A stretch of DNA of 64,000 bases, taken from positions 2,171,501 through 2,235,500 of the forward strand of contig NC_020156.1 in the NCBI RefSeq assembly GCF_000332115.1, given 5' to 3'. A model generated the notes under the pieces. It was given only the letters and a program-made list of their open reading frames with translations, had not been told where the DNA came from and ran no database searches. This document shows, one piece after another, positions 18,121 through 26,804 of this stretch. Source of the DNA: Nonlabens dokdonensis DSW-6 (lineage in GTDB: Bacteria > Bacteroidota > Bacteroidia > Flavobacteriales > Flavobacteriaceae). A program made the position numbers and the translations under genes. Every line of letters begins with the position of its first letter. Position 1 is the first letter of the stretch.

Positions 18121-19224
18121 GTGATTAAGATCGACGATCTTTATTTTAAACCTTTTTTGAGTGCGCAGGAAATTGCTGCTGCAATAGATAATTTAGCTTA
18201 TCAAATTAACCGTGATCTTGCTGGAGAGAATCCTATTTTTCTAGGGATTTTAAATGGCAGTTTCATGGTACTTGCCGATCTTACACGCAAGTTCTCCCAT
18301 GATTGTGAAGTAAGTTTTTTAAAAGCAAAAAGCTACGAAGGAACTAGTTCTACTGGCGTGGTATCTCTTGGTGACGAGCTAGATGTAAACTTAAAAGATA
18401 GGACCGTTGTAATCGTGGAGGATATTGTAGATAGTGGCTTGACAATAAGTACGCTTTCGCGAAAGCTACAACAGCATCAACCTAAAGAGTTAAAAATAGC
18501 CACCTTGTTTTTAAAACCAGAAGTCTATAATCAAGAGTTGAAAATAGATTATGTAGGAAAAAATATTGAAGATAAATTTGTCGTAGGATACGGCATGGAT
18601 TATAATAATTTAGGGCGCAACTTGCCCGAACTTTACGTACAAACAGAACGCATGAAAAATATTGTATTATTCGGTCCTCCAGGAGCAGGAAAAGGAACTC
18701 AAGCAACACGTTTAAAAGATAAATATGGACTGGTTCATATTTCTACAGGAGATGTTTTCCGTTATAATATTAAAAATGGAACAGAATTAGGAACACTAGC
18801 CAAGTCCTATATGGACAAAGGAAATCTTGTTCCTGATGAAGTGACTATAAAAATGCTTAAAGCTGAGGTAGAAAAGACACCTGATGCTGAAGGGTTTATT
18901 TTTGACGGATTTCCAAGAACAGATGCTCAAGCAAAAGCTCTTGATGAACTCCTTGCTTCAAAAGGGACGGAAATTGCAGGAATGGTAGCTCTTGAAGTAG
19001 ACGACGAGGTACTCGTAGAACGTTTATTAGAAAGAGGTAAAGACAGCGGCCGTGCAGATGATGCTAATGAAGGCGTTATCAGAGATCGTATTTCAGTTTA
19101 TTATAAGCAAACAGCACCCTTGAAGAATTATTATGCAGCTCAGAATAAATATTACGGTGTTGACGGAGTTGGTGAAATGGATGCTATTACCGAACGTTTG
19201 AGTACAGAATTTGATAAATTATAA
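18121..19224 (+). CDS. Hypoxanthine phosphoribosyltransferase - adenylate kinase fusion
   Basis: The single 367-residue frame joins two purine enzymes. Residues 1 to about 176 are an HPRT-type phosphoribosyltransferase with the PRPP loop VVIVEDIVDSGLT and the C-terminal VGYGMDYNN...LPELY block. Residues 178-367 are a complete adenylate kinase: P-loop LFGPPGAGKGTQ, STGDVFR, FDGFPRT, and a short LID as expected. The frame starts with GTG. An internal ATG at 18652 sits exactly at the adenylate kinase start, so a separate kinase could also be made. No stop or frameshift separates the domains. Similar fusions are known in Flavobacteriaceae. A palindrome copy encodes LSRKL in the HPRT part. Confidence 0.9.
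   Translation: MIKIDDLYFKPFLSAQEIAAAIDNLAYQINRDLAGENPIFLGILNGSFMVLADLTRKFSHDCEVSFLKAKSYEGTSSTGVVSLGDELDVNLKDRTVVIVEDIVDSGLTISTLSRKLQQHQPKELKIATLFLKPEVYNQELKIDYVGKNIEDKFVVGYGMDYNNLGRNLPELYVQTERMKNIVLFGPPGAGKGTQATRLKDKYGLVHISTGDVFRYNIKNGTELGTLAKSYMDKGNLVPDEVTIKMLKAEVEKTPDAEGFIFDGFPRTDAQAKALDELLASKGTEIAGMVALEVDDEVLVERLLERGKDSGRADDANEGVIRDRISVYYKQTAPLKNYYAAQNKYYGVDGVGEMDAITERLSTEFDKL
18453..18466. repeat. Palindrome GCTTTCGCGAAAGC, in hpt-adk
   Basis: The core is intact, LSRK frame (STLSRKLQ), in the HPRT domain right after the PRPP loop, where the family normally has a helix of the same length. Confidence 0.9.
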
Positions 19225-19266
19225 AAAACTGATTATATTAAACAACTCAAAATTAAATATTTACAT

Positions 19267-20424
19267 ATGAAACGATTTTTACTCACTTTAAGTTTAATTT
19301 GTTTTGCAACGATAGCCTTTGCACAAACAATAGGAATAGTAGGACCAGCAGCAAACGGCTGGCCTGATGCCGCAAATCCAACTCCAGATATCATGCTTAC
19401 TGATAATGGTGATGGAACACACTCCATAAATGCGCTTACTCTTACTACCGGAGCAGCAAAATTTAGAGAAAACCAACAATGGAATACTAGTTATGGAGGA
19501 GATACTTTCCCATCTGGAATGGTTTCTGGGAATGATATTTCTGTTCAAGCAGGAATATATGATATCGTTTTAGACTTGAACACTAGTACGTATACTTTTA
19601 TTTCAGTTTCTGGTTTTACAGATGTAGAGTTAGTAGGAACAGCGCTCAATGGAGCTGCTAGTCCTCAAATGGCTACTTTAGATGGAATCAGTTATGAGTT
19701 AACAGTAACCCAATTTGTAGCTGGTGATATTCAATTTCAAGAAGCTGGTACAACAACAACTTACGGAGGAAGCGCTTTTCCTTCTGGTACAGCAACTGCA
19801 GGGGCAACTAACATACCTGTAACAGCAGCTTATTACAAAGTAATGTTCAATTTAAATACATTGGATTATAGTTTTGAAATTCCAGACGTAGGACTAGTAG
19901 GTCCAGGAGCAGATGGATGGCCAGGAGCTACAGATACAGATATTACTATGAGCAGTACAGATGGTGACGTTTATACACTAGATAATCAAGTACTAACTAC
20001 TGGAGCTGTTAAATTTAGACAAGACAAAGCTTGGAATTTAAGTTGGGGTGGAACTAGTTTTCCAAGTGGTACAGCAGATGTTAATGGTGCTGATATCAAC
20101 GCAATGGCTGGAACTTATAATATCGTTTTCTCCAGAGGAGCACAAACTTATGCTTTCAACGAAATACTATCTACAGGTGAGGATAAATTTTCTAATTTTA
20201 AAGTATATCCTAACCCATCAAGTAACGAATGGTTTTTTGAAAATACAGATACGGCAATAAAAAGTATTACAGTTTATGATAGTCTAGGTAAGCAAATTTT
20301 GAACCTAACACCTGAAGCGACATTGACTAAAATAGATGCCAACTCATTTGTACAAGGTTTATACATTGCACGAGTTACATTAAACGATGAATCTGAAACC
20401 ACAGTAAAACTTTTCAAAAAGTAG
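19267..20424 (+). CDS. SusE/SusF-like secreted protein with type IX sorting domain
   Basis: Residues 1-19 are a signal peptide ending AFAQ. Three repeats of about 90 residues follow. The first and third open with GxVGPxAxGWP and contain KFRxxxxWNxSxGGxxFPSG; the second is a degenerate copy with QFQEAG...YGGSAFPSG. These resemble the SusE/SusF outer-membrane starch-binding module family. The last 75 residues (FKVYPNPSSNEW...GLYIARVTL...VKLFKK) are a type A type IX C-terminal sorting domain, so PorV/PorU in this window are the expected export partners. There are no SusC/SusD genes nearby, so binding of glycan is an inference only. Confidence 0.8.
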   Translation: MKRFLLTLSLICFATIAFAQTIGIVGPAANGWPDAANPTPDIMLTDNGDGTHSINALTLTTGAAKFRENQQWNTSYGGDTFPSGMVSGNDISVQAGIYDIVLDLNTSTYTFISVSGFTDVELVGTALNGAASPQMATLDGISYELTVTQFVAGDIQFQEAGTTTTYGGSAFPSGTATAGATNIPVTAAYYKVMFNLNTLDYSFEIPDVGLVGPGADGWPGATDTDITMSSTDGDVYTLDNQVLTTGAVKFRQDKAWNLSWGGTSFPSGTADVNGADINAMAGTYNIVFSRGAQTYAFNEILSTGEDKFSNFKVYPNPSSNEWFFENTDTAIKSITVYDSLGKQILNLTPEATLTKIDANSFVQGLYIARVTLNDESETTVKLFKK

Positions 20425-20451
20425 ATTTTTAAGTTTTACGAATAATATTTG

Positions 20452-20511
20452 ATCCAGTTGCTTTTAATATATAGTGCAAACAAAAGTGCTATTAAAAGAA
20501 ACTGGATTTTA
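20452..20511 (+). terminator. Long-stem intrinsic terminator
   Basis: ATCCAGTT and CTTTTAATA pair with TATTAAAAG and AACTGGAT (about 17 base pairs, one bulge) and are followed by TTTT. It lies 28 bases after the SusE/F-like gene. Confidence 0.85.
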
Positions 20512-20599
20512 TTTATCACGACATACATTAATCACAATTCTAATTTAAAATAAATTAGAAAAATATCGATCAATTTAATGGTCGGCTGAAAAAAGAATT

Positions 20600-21607
20600 A
20601 TGACTGAAGGAAATTTTGTTGATTACACTAAAGTAACTATAGAATCTGGCCGAGGAGGAAAAGGAAGTACGCACTTGCATCGTGAAAAGTACATTGATAA
20701 AGGTGGTCCTGATGGTGGTGATGGTGGTCGTGGTGGTCATATCATCCTTAAGGGAAACAAGAATTTATGGACCTTATATCACTTTAAATATAAGCGTCAT
20801 TTTAAAGCTGCTCAAGGTGGTAATGGAGCAAAACAACGTCGTACAGGTAATGATGGTGAAGACATTGTTATAGAACTGCCTTTAGGAACAGTTGTAAAGG
20901 ATACTGAAACAGGTCAAGTAGTTCATGAAATTCTTGAAGACGGCAAAGAATTCATCATTTGTGAAGGAGGAAAAGGAGGAAGAGGAAACTGGCATTTTAA
21001 GTCGGCAACAAGGCAAACACCTCGATATGCACAAACAGGAATGGATGGGCAATCGCTTGACGTTACCTTTGAGCTTAAGATTCTTGCAGATGTAGGATTA
21101 GTAGGTTTTCCTAATGCAGGAAAATCGACTTTACTATCAGTTCTTACCGCTGCAAAACCTAAGATAGCTAACTATGAATTCACAACCTTAAAGCCCAACT
21201 TAGGAATTGTAGAATATCGTGATTTTAAGACTTTTGTCATTGCAGATATTCCAGGAATTATAGAAGGTGCTGCAGAAGGTAAGGGAATAGGACATCGTTT
21301 TTTAAGACATATAGAACGTAATTCTACCTTATTATTTCTGGTTCCAGCAGATTCAAATGACATCAGTGCAGAGTATGAAATTCTTGTCAATGAGTTGAGA
21401 AAGTACAATCCAGAGATGCTGGACAAAGAACGATTTGTCGTGATTTCAAAATGTGATATGCTTGACGAAGAATTAATGGAAGAAATGAAAGAAGAACTTG
21501 ATAATGAAGGAGCTTTTAATGGAGCACCATACATGTTTATTTCATCTGTTTCACAAATCAATTTGACACAGCTCAAAGACAGACTTTGGGCGATGCTAAA
21601 TGATTAA
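20600..21607 (+). CDS. obgE: GTPase Obg/CgtA
   Basis: Obg is a ribosome-associated GTPase needed for 50S assembly and stress control. The glycine-rich Obg fold covers residues 1-157 ([19 protein letters not shown]). The G domain follows with P-loop [11 protein letters not shown], switch [22 protein letters not shown] in place of NKxD, and SSV as G5. The 335 residues end with the G domain, lacking the C-terminal OCT domain found in Firmicutes, as usual in this phylum. It follows the strong terminator at 20452, so it should have its own promoter. Confidence 0.95.
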   Translation: MTEGNFVDYTKVTIESGRGGKGSTHLHREKYIDKGGPDGGDGGRGGHIILKGNKNLWTLYHFKYKRHFKAAQGGNGAKQRRTGNDGEDIVIELPLGTVVKDTETGQVVHEILEDGKEFIICEGGKGGRGNWHFKSATRQTPRYAQTGMDGQSLDVTFELKILADVGLVGFPNAGKSTLLSVLTAAKPKIANYEFTTLKPNLGIVEYRDFKTFVIADIPGIIEGAAEGKGIGHRFLRHIERNSTLLFLVPADSNDISAEYEILVNELRKYNPEMLDKERFVVISKCDMLDEELMEEMKEELDNEGAFNGAPYMFISSVSQINLTQLKDRLWAMLND

Positions 21608-21646
21608 AAATAATAGTATTACTTTTCCAGTTCATAAATCAACACA

Positions 21647-22384
21647 ATGAAAAAAATAACATTTATTGTAGCACTGTTTATCGCTATATCAGTGCAAGCT
21701 CAGGAATATCTAGGAACATGGAGTTTTGAAAGTGTAGATCGCTCTGCTATACAAGAAGAAGGTGCAGATGAAGCAGCGTTAGAGAAGAAAATCAAGATGG
21801 TCTCTAATATGTTTAGTTCTTTGAGGATGACTTTTGAAAAAGATGGCACGTATACTATGAGCTTTATGGGGCAAGAAGAAACAAAATCCTATACTGCAAA
21901 TGAAAATATATTAGTTCTTGATAAAGGAGAAAAATTAGAAATTTTGACACCAAGTAAAGCGCGATTGTCTTCTGGTGACATGGTTTTACTACTTCAAAAA
22001 GGAGACCTCAGTGTTGAGAAAAGTTATACTTATCTGACAGAGGAATCTTATGAGACTAAAAAAATAGATCTCAAGGATCTTATAGGTAAATGGAAAGTTG
22101 AGGAAGTAAGAGTGAAAGATGGTGTCGAAGGAGCTGAGATGCAGGAGATGATTGCATTAATGATCACTTTTAATTTTATAACCGATACAGATATGGCTTT
22201 TGGAGCTATGGGAATGGAAACAGTAAAAAAATATGCTGTTGATCTAGAAACTAATGTTTTGACAGATAAAGACGCTAAGTCAGGTGTAGAGAAATCAACT
22301 TATACCATAAAAGAGTTAAATAAAGAGCACATGATTGTTTCTCATAATAAAGAGGGAACTTTATTATACTTAGTTAGGGAATAG
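21647..22384 (+). CDS. Exported lipocalin-like protein
   Basis: A signal peptide (MKKITFIVALFIAISVQAQ) precedes two tandem units of similar layout. Each opens with a GxW motif (LGTWSFESV near residue 22 and LIGKWKVEEVRV near 147), then has a predicted Met/Lys-rich helix and beta strands with K(S/K)YxxxxENxL. This matches lipocalin-like domains common in Bacteroidota. The ligand is unknown. The gene starts 39 bases after obgE and ends in a strong bidirectional terminator. Confidence 0.75.
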   Translation: MKKITFIVALFIAISVQAQEYLGTWSFESVDRSAIQEEGADEAALEKKIKMVSNMFSSLRMTFEKDGTYTMSFMGQEETKSYTANENILVLDKGEKLEILTPSKARLSSGDMVLLLQKGDLSVEKSYTYLTEESYETKKIDLKDLIGKWKVEEVRVKDGVEGAEMQEMIALMITFNFITDTDMAFGAMGMETVKKYAVDLETNVLTDKDAKSGVEKSTYTIKELNKEHMIVSHNKEGTLLYLVRE

Positions 22385-22404
22385 TATTCACTATATAAAA
22401 TTAC

Positions 22405-22440
22405 AAAGCCATGAGGAATTCAATTCCTCATGGCTTTTTT
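22405..22440. terminator. Bidirectional terminator between convergent genes
   Basis: AGCCATGAGGAATT pairs perfectly with its complement and is flanked by A3 and T7. It sits between the lipocalin-like gene and the convergent DUF1569 gene. Confidence 0.85.
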
Positions 22441-22462
22441 TATGCATCACAACTTTCGGTAG

Positions 22463-22906
22463 CTAGACTCCAAATTGCTCAAAATGATGGTTCAAATGCT
22501 TCCATTGTAAAATGCCCCATTGTTCTTTAGTAAAAGTACCAAAAACGGGATGTGGCGTTCTATTTTCATTATCGCGATCTTCCCAAAGTTCCTGCATCCA
22601 TTTCTTTAATTCAGCTTTTTCTTTTTCAAAATCAAAATCGCCTGTACTTCTAAATTGTGGTGGAGTAGGAGCGTTCTTTCTAAAAGGCTTGGGGCTGTAG
22701 AGCATCTTTTTAAAAAGTAGTTTTACTAACCAGTTAGGTTTTAAAGTCTTTTCAGATTTGTTTACCGCTATTTTGAGAGGTTCTTGACAGTGATTCATCA
22801 TTTGCCCAGCATTCATTTTACCCCATAGCGGTTGTGAATCTGGTTTAATTTTTTCTAGACGTACTTCTAGCTCTTGATAAACTTCTGGTTGGAAAAATGA
22901 TTTCAT
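22463..22906 (-). CDS. DUF1569 (DinB-like) protein
   Basis: This 147-residue protein has PLWGKMNAGQMMNHCQEPL near residue 27, HPVFGTFTKEQWGILQWKHLNHHFEQFG at the C-terminus, and spaced His residues as in the metal site of DinB-like four-helix proteins. The layout is that of DUF1569. The biochemical role of the family is not established. It lies 10 bases downstream of the NamZ-like gene and is probably co-transcribed with it. Confidence 0.82.
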   Translation of the reverse strand: MKSFFQPEVYQELEVRLEKIKPDSQPLWGKMNAGQMMNHCQEPLKIAVNKSEKTLKPNWLVKLLFKKMLYSPKPFRKNAPTPPQFRSTGDFDFEKEKAELKKWMQELWEDRDNENRTPHPVFGTFTKEQWGILQWKHLNHHFEQFGV

Positions 22907-22916
22907 AGTCTTGGTA

Positions 22917-24239
22917 TTATTCGTAAAGCAAGTATTTCACTCTCATTTTTTGATACTCTTCGAGTCCTTTCTCCCATGTAGCTGCGATTTCTTGAGCGCT
23001 CATGCCTTTCTCGATCTGAGCTTGCAGGGTTTCAGTTCCAGCGAGCTTGGTAAAAAAGGAGTTAAAGAACTTTGATTTGTATGGCGCTTTCGCGAAAGCG
23101 TCCACTAAAAATTCCAACTCGATATGATCAAGCTTTTCATATTCTCTTAGGTCTACACCGTAGCATTTCTTGCCGTTAAATAAAGGTCTTTTTGCTCCTA
23201 CATTAGGCGTAGGAGTGAATTCAAAGTTGGTATATTTTACGAGAGATGGAGAGCCATAGACTTGAAACTGCATCTCTGTGCCACGACCTACGCTTACATC
23301 AGCTCCTTCAAAAAAGCACAGACTAGGATAGAGGTTTATAGATTGATCATTAGGTAAATTAGGCGACGGCTTGATCGGGATGCTATACGAAGAATCATGT
23401 GTATAATTTTTACATTTGATGATTTCAAGGTTGGCTCGTAATTCTTTTTCCAGCCATTTTTCACCATTGATCATTTGAGCATATTCTCCTATGGTCATTC
23501 CGTGAACTACGGGAACTGGATGCATACCTACAAAGCTTTGGTGTTCTTCTTCCAGAATAGGTCCGTCAATATAATGGCCATTTGGATTTGGTCTATCCAG
23601 CACAATTATTTTTTTGTTGTATTGAGCGCAGGCTTCCATTACATAATGAAGTGTAGAAATATAGGTGTAAAAACGAGCGCCTACATCTTGTATGTCAAAT
23701 AAAACAATATCTACATCTTCCAGCTGTTCCTTAAAAGGCTTTTTATTCTTCCCGTAAAGCGAAATGATAGGAATTCCTGTCTTTGCATCTATTCCATCTT
23801 TAATGGTGGCACCAGCATCTGCCGTACCTCTAAAACCATGCTCTGGTGCAAAAACGCGTTTGATATCTATCCCATGTGCCAGTAATGTATCTACTAGATG
23901 TGTGTAGCGCAGTTTATCTTTAGATTTCCACTCTTTAGAAACAATAGTATCTCCGGTTCTTACAACGCTAGTTTGGTTTCCTACTAAAGCTACTTTTTTA
24001 CCTTTAAGTTTACCGATCCATTCATTCAATAAATAGGCTGCGGGAACAGGCTCATTGTCATTTGTAGTAATAAGAACGTCCTTATAACGTTCTTCTGCTG
24101 TGACGATTTTTTCTTCCTTGGGAGATGTAGGAGAGTTATTGCCACTTACATGAGAATTACAAGAAGACATTCCTACAACCATAGCGATTATGGTATATTT
24201 GAATATTGAATTAGAAAAAGTGAATCTAGAGTATTTCAT
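22917..24239 (-). CDS. NamZ-type exo-beta-N-acetylmuramidase (DUF1343, GH171) lipoprotein
   Basis: The DUF1343 family (YbbC/NamZ) includes exo-acting N-acetylmuramidases that release MurNAc from peptidoglycan fragments. Signatures are ALVGNQTSVV near residue 85, the family hallmark FAPEHGFRGTADAG near 160, DIQDVGARFYTYISTLHYVMEA, and VLDRPNPNG. The N-terminus has a long n-region and a hydrophobic core ending VVGMSSCNS, a probable lipoprotein signal. The palindrome encodes DAFAKAPY near the C-terminus. The coding start overlaps the start of the divergent permease gene. Confidence 0.88.
   Translation of the reverse strand: MKYSRFTFSNSIFKYTIIAMVVGMSSCNSHVSGNNSPTSPKEEKIVTAEERYKDVLITTNDNEPVPAAYLLNEWIGKLKGKKVALVGNQTSVVRTGDTIVSKEWKSKDKLRYTHLVDTLLAHGIDIKRVFAPEHGFRGTADAGATIKDGIDAKTGIPIISLYGKNKKPFKEQLEDVDIVLFDIQDVGARFYTYISTLHYVMEACAQYNKKIIVLDRPNPNGHYIDGPILEEEHQSFVGMHPVPVVHGMTIGEYAQMINGEKWLEKELRANLEIIKCKNYTHDSSYSIPIKPSPNLPNDQSINLYPSLCFFEGADVSVGRGTEMQFQVYGSPSLVKYTNFEFTPTPNVGAKRPLFNGKKCYGVDLREYEKLDHIELEFLVDAFAKAPYKSKFFNSFFTKLAGTETLQAQIEKGMSAQEIAATWEKGLEEYQKMRVKYLLYE
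23086..23099. repeat. Palindrome GCTTTCGCGAAAGC, in namZ-like gene
   Basis: The core is intact, AFAKA frame, in the C-terminal domain. Confidence 0.9.
24194..24201 (+). promoter_or_regulatory. Possible -7 box TATATTTG of the permease gene
   Basis: The box lies 18 bases before the GTG at 24220 and inside the 5' coding part of the divergent NamZ-like gene. It favours the GTG over the ATG at 24190 as the permease start. Confidence 0.5.
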
Positions 24240-25455
24240 TGCTAAAAGGGTACAAAGTAGTACGAGCTATAAAAATAGCGTAAGTGCGCCGATAATAAAA
24301 ATTGCGATAGCAGCAATTGCAATAGGTATCATTGTGATGTTGATCGCTATTGCCACTGGCGTCGGACTTCAAAAAAAGATAAAAGAAAAGGTAAGTGCCT
24401 TTAATGGTCACGTGAGTGTGTCACTTTTTGATCGAAATAACTCGATCACTACCATTAAACCTATTTCGAATAATCAAGATTTTTATCCAGATTTTACTGC
24501 TGTTCCAGAGGTAAGTCATATTCAAGCAGTAGCTACAAAAGGCGGAATGATACGCACAGCAACTGACTTTGAAGGCATCATTCTTAAAGGAGTAGGAAAT
24601 GATTATGACTGGCAATATTTAAAGGGCTTCTTGCTGGAAGGAGCTTTGCCAGATGTTTCCTTAGAAAAAACATCTTCAGATATTCTTATATCAGATGATA
24701 TTGCAGCGCGCTTGCAATTAAAAGTAGGTGAACAAGCGCCTACGTATTTTATGAATGCCAATGGTCAAGAGCCTATTGCGAGATTTTTTAAAGTCAGCGG
24801 TATTTATGACAGTGGTCTTGAAGAATATGATTCTAAGTTTATCATAGGTGATATAAGAAATATACAGCGCATCAATAAATGGGAGGAAGATCAAATAGGT
24901 AAATTTGAAATATTTATAGATGATTTTGATAGGCTCAATGAAATAGGTAGAGCGATTCAACTCAACACGCCGTCAGAATTAAACGCAACTACTATTGAAC
25001 AAGAATTACCAGCGATCTTTCAATGGCTAGCCTTGTTAGATGGTAATATTTTTGGAATTATCGGTATCATTCTTATAGTGGGAATCATCAATATGATTAC
25101 GGCATTATTGGTATTAATTTTAGACAGAACTAATATGATAGGCGTTCTCAAATCACTTGGAGCATCTAACTGGACCGTGCGCAAAATCTTTCTTTATAAT
25201 GCAATGAATCTGGTCTTAAAAGGCCTAATTATAGGTAATGCCGTAGGATTAGGTCTTATTGCTATTCAATATTATTTCAGCCCGCTTACTTTAGATCCAC
25301 AATCCTATCATGTGACCGAGATGCCAGTTTACATTTCTTTATGGCACGTTCTTGCTCTTAATCTTGGGACCTTTGCCGTTTGTTTACTTGCTTTGATTAT
25401 TCCAACTTTAATCGTAAGTAAGATCAGTCCTGTAAAGGCGATGCGATTTGAGTAG
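24220..25455 (+). CDS. LolC/E-like ABC transporter permease (FtsX family)
   Basis: This is a permease of the lipoprotein-release / MacB type. It has a cytoplasmic start NLEYFIAKRV, a first helix at about 25-50 (IIKIAIAAIAIGIIVMLIAI), a large extracytoplasmic domain with GVGNDYDWQYLKGFLLEG, and three C-terminal helices including LKSLGASNWTVRKIFLYNA, the FtsX coupling loop. It ends SKISPVKAMRFE. The GTG at 24220 gives MNLEYFIAKR, the usual flavobacterial N-terminus; an ATG at 24190 would add ten residues. No ATPase gene is adjacent, so it probably uses a LolD-like ATPase encoded elsewhere. Confidence 0.9.
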   Translation: MNLEYFIAKRVQSSTSYKNSVSAPIIKIAIAAIAIGIIVMLIAIATGVGLQKKIKEKVSAFNGHVSVSLFDRNNSITTIKPISNNQDFYPDFTAVPEVSHIQAVATKGGMIRTATDFEGIILKGVGNDYDWQYLKGFLLEGALPDVSLEKTSSDILISDDIAARLQLKVGEQAPTYFMNANGQEPIARFFKVSGIYDSGLEEYDSKFIIGDIRNIQRINKWEEDQIGKFEIFIDDFDRLNEIGRAIQLNTPSELNATTIEQELPAIFQWLALLDGNIFGIIGIILIVGIINMITALLVLILDRTNMIGVLKSLGASNWTVRKIFLYNAMNLVLKGLIIGNAVGLGLIAIQYYFSPLTLDPQSYHVTEMPVYISLWHVLALNLGTFAVCLLALIIPTLIVSKISPVKAMRFE

Positions 25456-25516
25456 AGTATTGATTAAAATTTTATAATAAACTTTACTATTTTGATAATC
25501 ACCTTGTAATCAGCCT

Positions 25517-25870
25517 ATGTTAGATAAACAAACATTTCCAGAATTTATAAAGCACATTTGCGAAAGACCTTTAATGTACTGCTTAGGAGAAACTTTTAAT
25601 GAGGTTTCTGCATTCATAAATGGATATTCTTATGCAAAAGAAACACCAATAAGTGGAACTGATTTTCATCGTTTCGTTTGCTTGAAAAATTCATACCCAA
25701 CAAATTATCATTGGGCTCACGTAATAAAAGCTCGTTCTAAAAATGATAAAGAAGCGTTAGAGATCATGGAATGTACAATTCTCAAATTTTGTGAATTAAA
25801 ATTGCTGATGAATGAGGAAGAATTAATCCGCTACGCAACTGATAATAAAAAAATAGATTTTGAAAAGTAA
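25517..25870 (+). CDS. Small protein of unknown function with an ERPLMYCLG motif
   Basis: This is a 117-residue soluble, acidic protein. It contains CERPLMYCLGETFNEVSAFINGY, which resembles the RPxMY(L/V)G...L..FI.GY pattern of small uncharacterised proteins often found beside toxin or immunity genes, and a Trp/His-rich middle (NYHWAHVIKAR). No toxin gene is adjacent. It may follow the permease in one transcript (61-base gap). Immunity function is only a suggestion. Confidence 0.6.
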   Translation: MLDKQTFPEFIKHICERPLMYCLGETFNEVSAFINGYSYAKETPISGTDFHRFVCLKNSYPTNYHWAHVIKARSKNDKEALEIMECTILKFCELKLLMNEEELIRYATDNKKIDFEK

Positions 25871-25979
25871 TTATTTGAATTCAAGTAACTAAAAAGATAT
25901 ACTGCTCAAATTTTTTTTGACTCTTCAATCAGATGTAATTTAATTTTGATAGTATCTCTTGATGCGATCTCTTATAAAA

Positions 25980-26804
25980 TCACCATCCCTTAGAACTACT
26001 ACTAGCCTCTAATTTATCTTCGATACTATCAGGAAGTGAAGCAAAAAAGTCGGTACCAGTAAGTTCTTCAATACGATCTACGCTGGTAATAAAATCATAT
26101 ATAGAAGCATCTGTTTCTTTATGAGGCATTAAAAAAGCGAGCATTTTACCGCCATTAGCATCGTTGCGGTATATAATTTTATAAAATCGCTCAGGAACAG
26201 ACACTTTTTCTGTTCCTATCGTTTTCAAATTCTTTTTTAGAATAGAACCGGTAACTACATAAACTTCATCATATCGCTTTGCATAATACCTTGTTTTTTG
26301 TTCCAAAGTATTCCATATTCCTGCATTGAATTCATGAATTTGTGGGCTTATGTTAGATGTTAAAAATGTTTCATCATACGCAGCTTTTGTTGCTTTTCTA
26401 TCTCCAGCAGGAACTAAATGGCCTCTATCATAACCGCTTTTCTTATAATTACGCCAGTGCGCCGTCTTTGTTTTTACTTTATCGTCTATTTCAAAATAGG
26501 GTCTTTTATAATCTCTACTTGTAATGTCGCTAGCTCTTAGAATATGAGCTGTCCATTCTGCTTGCTCGTGTTGTTCATTGTATGAAAGACTGTACGTGTG
26601 GTGGTGTACGATTTGATTTTCTGAACTAGGTAAAAGTGCTTTTCGCGTAAGCGGTATACTTCCATCGGAGTTATTTTCCTTACCATTTGTAATCTCTTCT
26701 AAACGTATGTTTTCTTCAGAATAGGCATCGCTACCGTTATCTTGATAAAAATAATAAGTCGCAGCGCATGCCAATATAATAATAGGGTAAATGTACTTTC
26801 TCAT
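25980..26804 (-). CDS. Exported DNA/RNA non-specific endonuclease (NUC family)
   Basis: An N-terminal signal/anchor helix (YIYPIIILACAATYYFY) precedes a NUC (nucA/Serratia-type) beta-beta-alpha-metal nuclease. The catalytic motif is YDRGHLVPAGDRK, with the His general base near residue 126, followed by FLTSNISPQ with the metal-binding Asn and by YAKRYDEVYVVTGSI. The 274 residues are normal. It probably acts outside the cytoplasm on nucleic acid for nutrition or DNA turnover. It lies directly after the OppC-like gene on the same strand. A degenerate palindrome copy lies at 26638-26652. Confidence 0.92.
   Translation of the reverse strand: MRKYIYPIIILACAATYYFYQDNGSDAYSEENIRLEEITNGKENNSDGSIPLTRKALLPSSENQIVHHHTYSLSYNEQHEQAEWTAHILRASDITSRDYKRPYFEIDDKVKTKTAHWRNYKKSGYDRGHLVPAGDRKATKAAYDETFLTSNISPQIHEFNAGIWNTLEQKTRYYAKRYDEVYVVTGSILKKNLKTIGTEKVSVPERFYKIIYRNDANGGKMLAFLMPHKETDASIYDFITSVDRIEELTGTDFFASLPDSIEDKLEASSSSKGW
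26638..26652. repeat. Degenerate palindrome copy in nuclease gene
   Basis: GCTTTTCGCGTAAGC differs from the core by one extra T and an A-to-T change. It lies in the linker after the signal helix. Confidence 0.6.
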
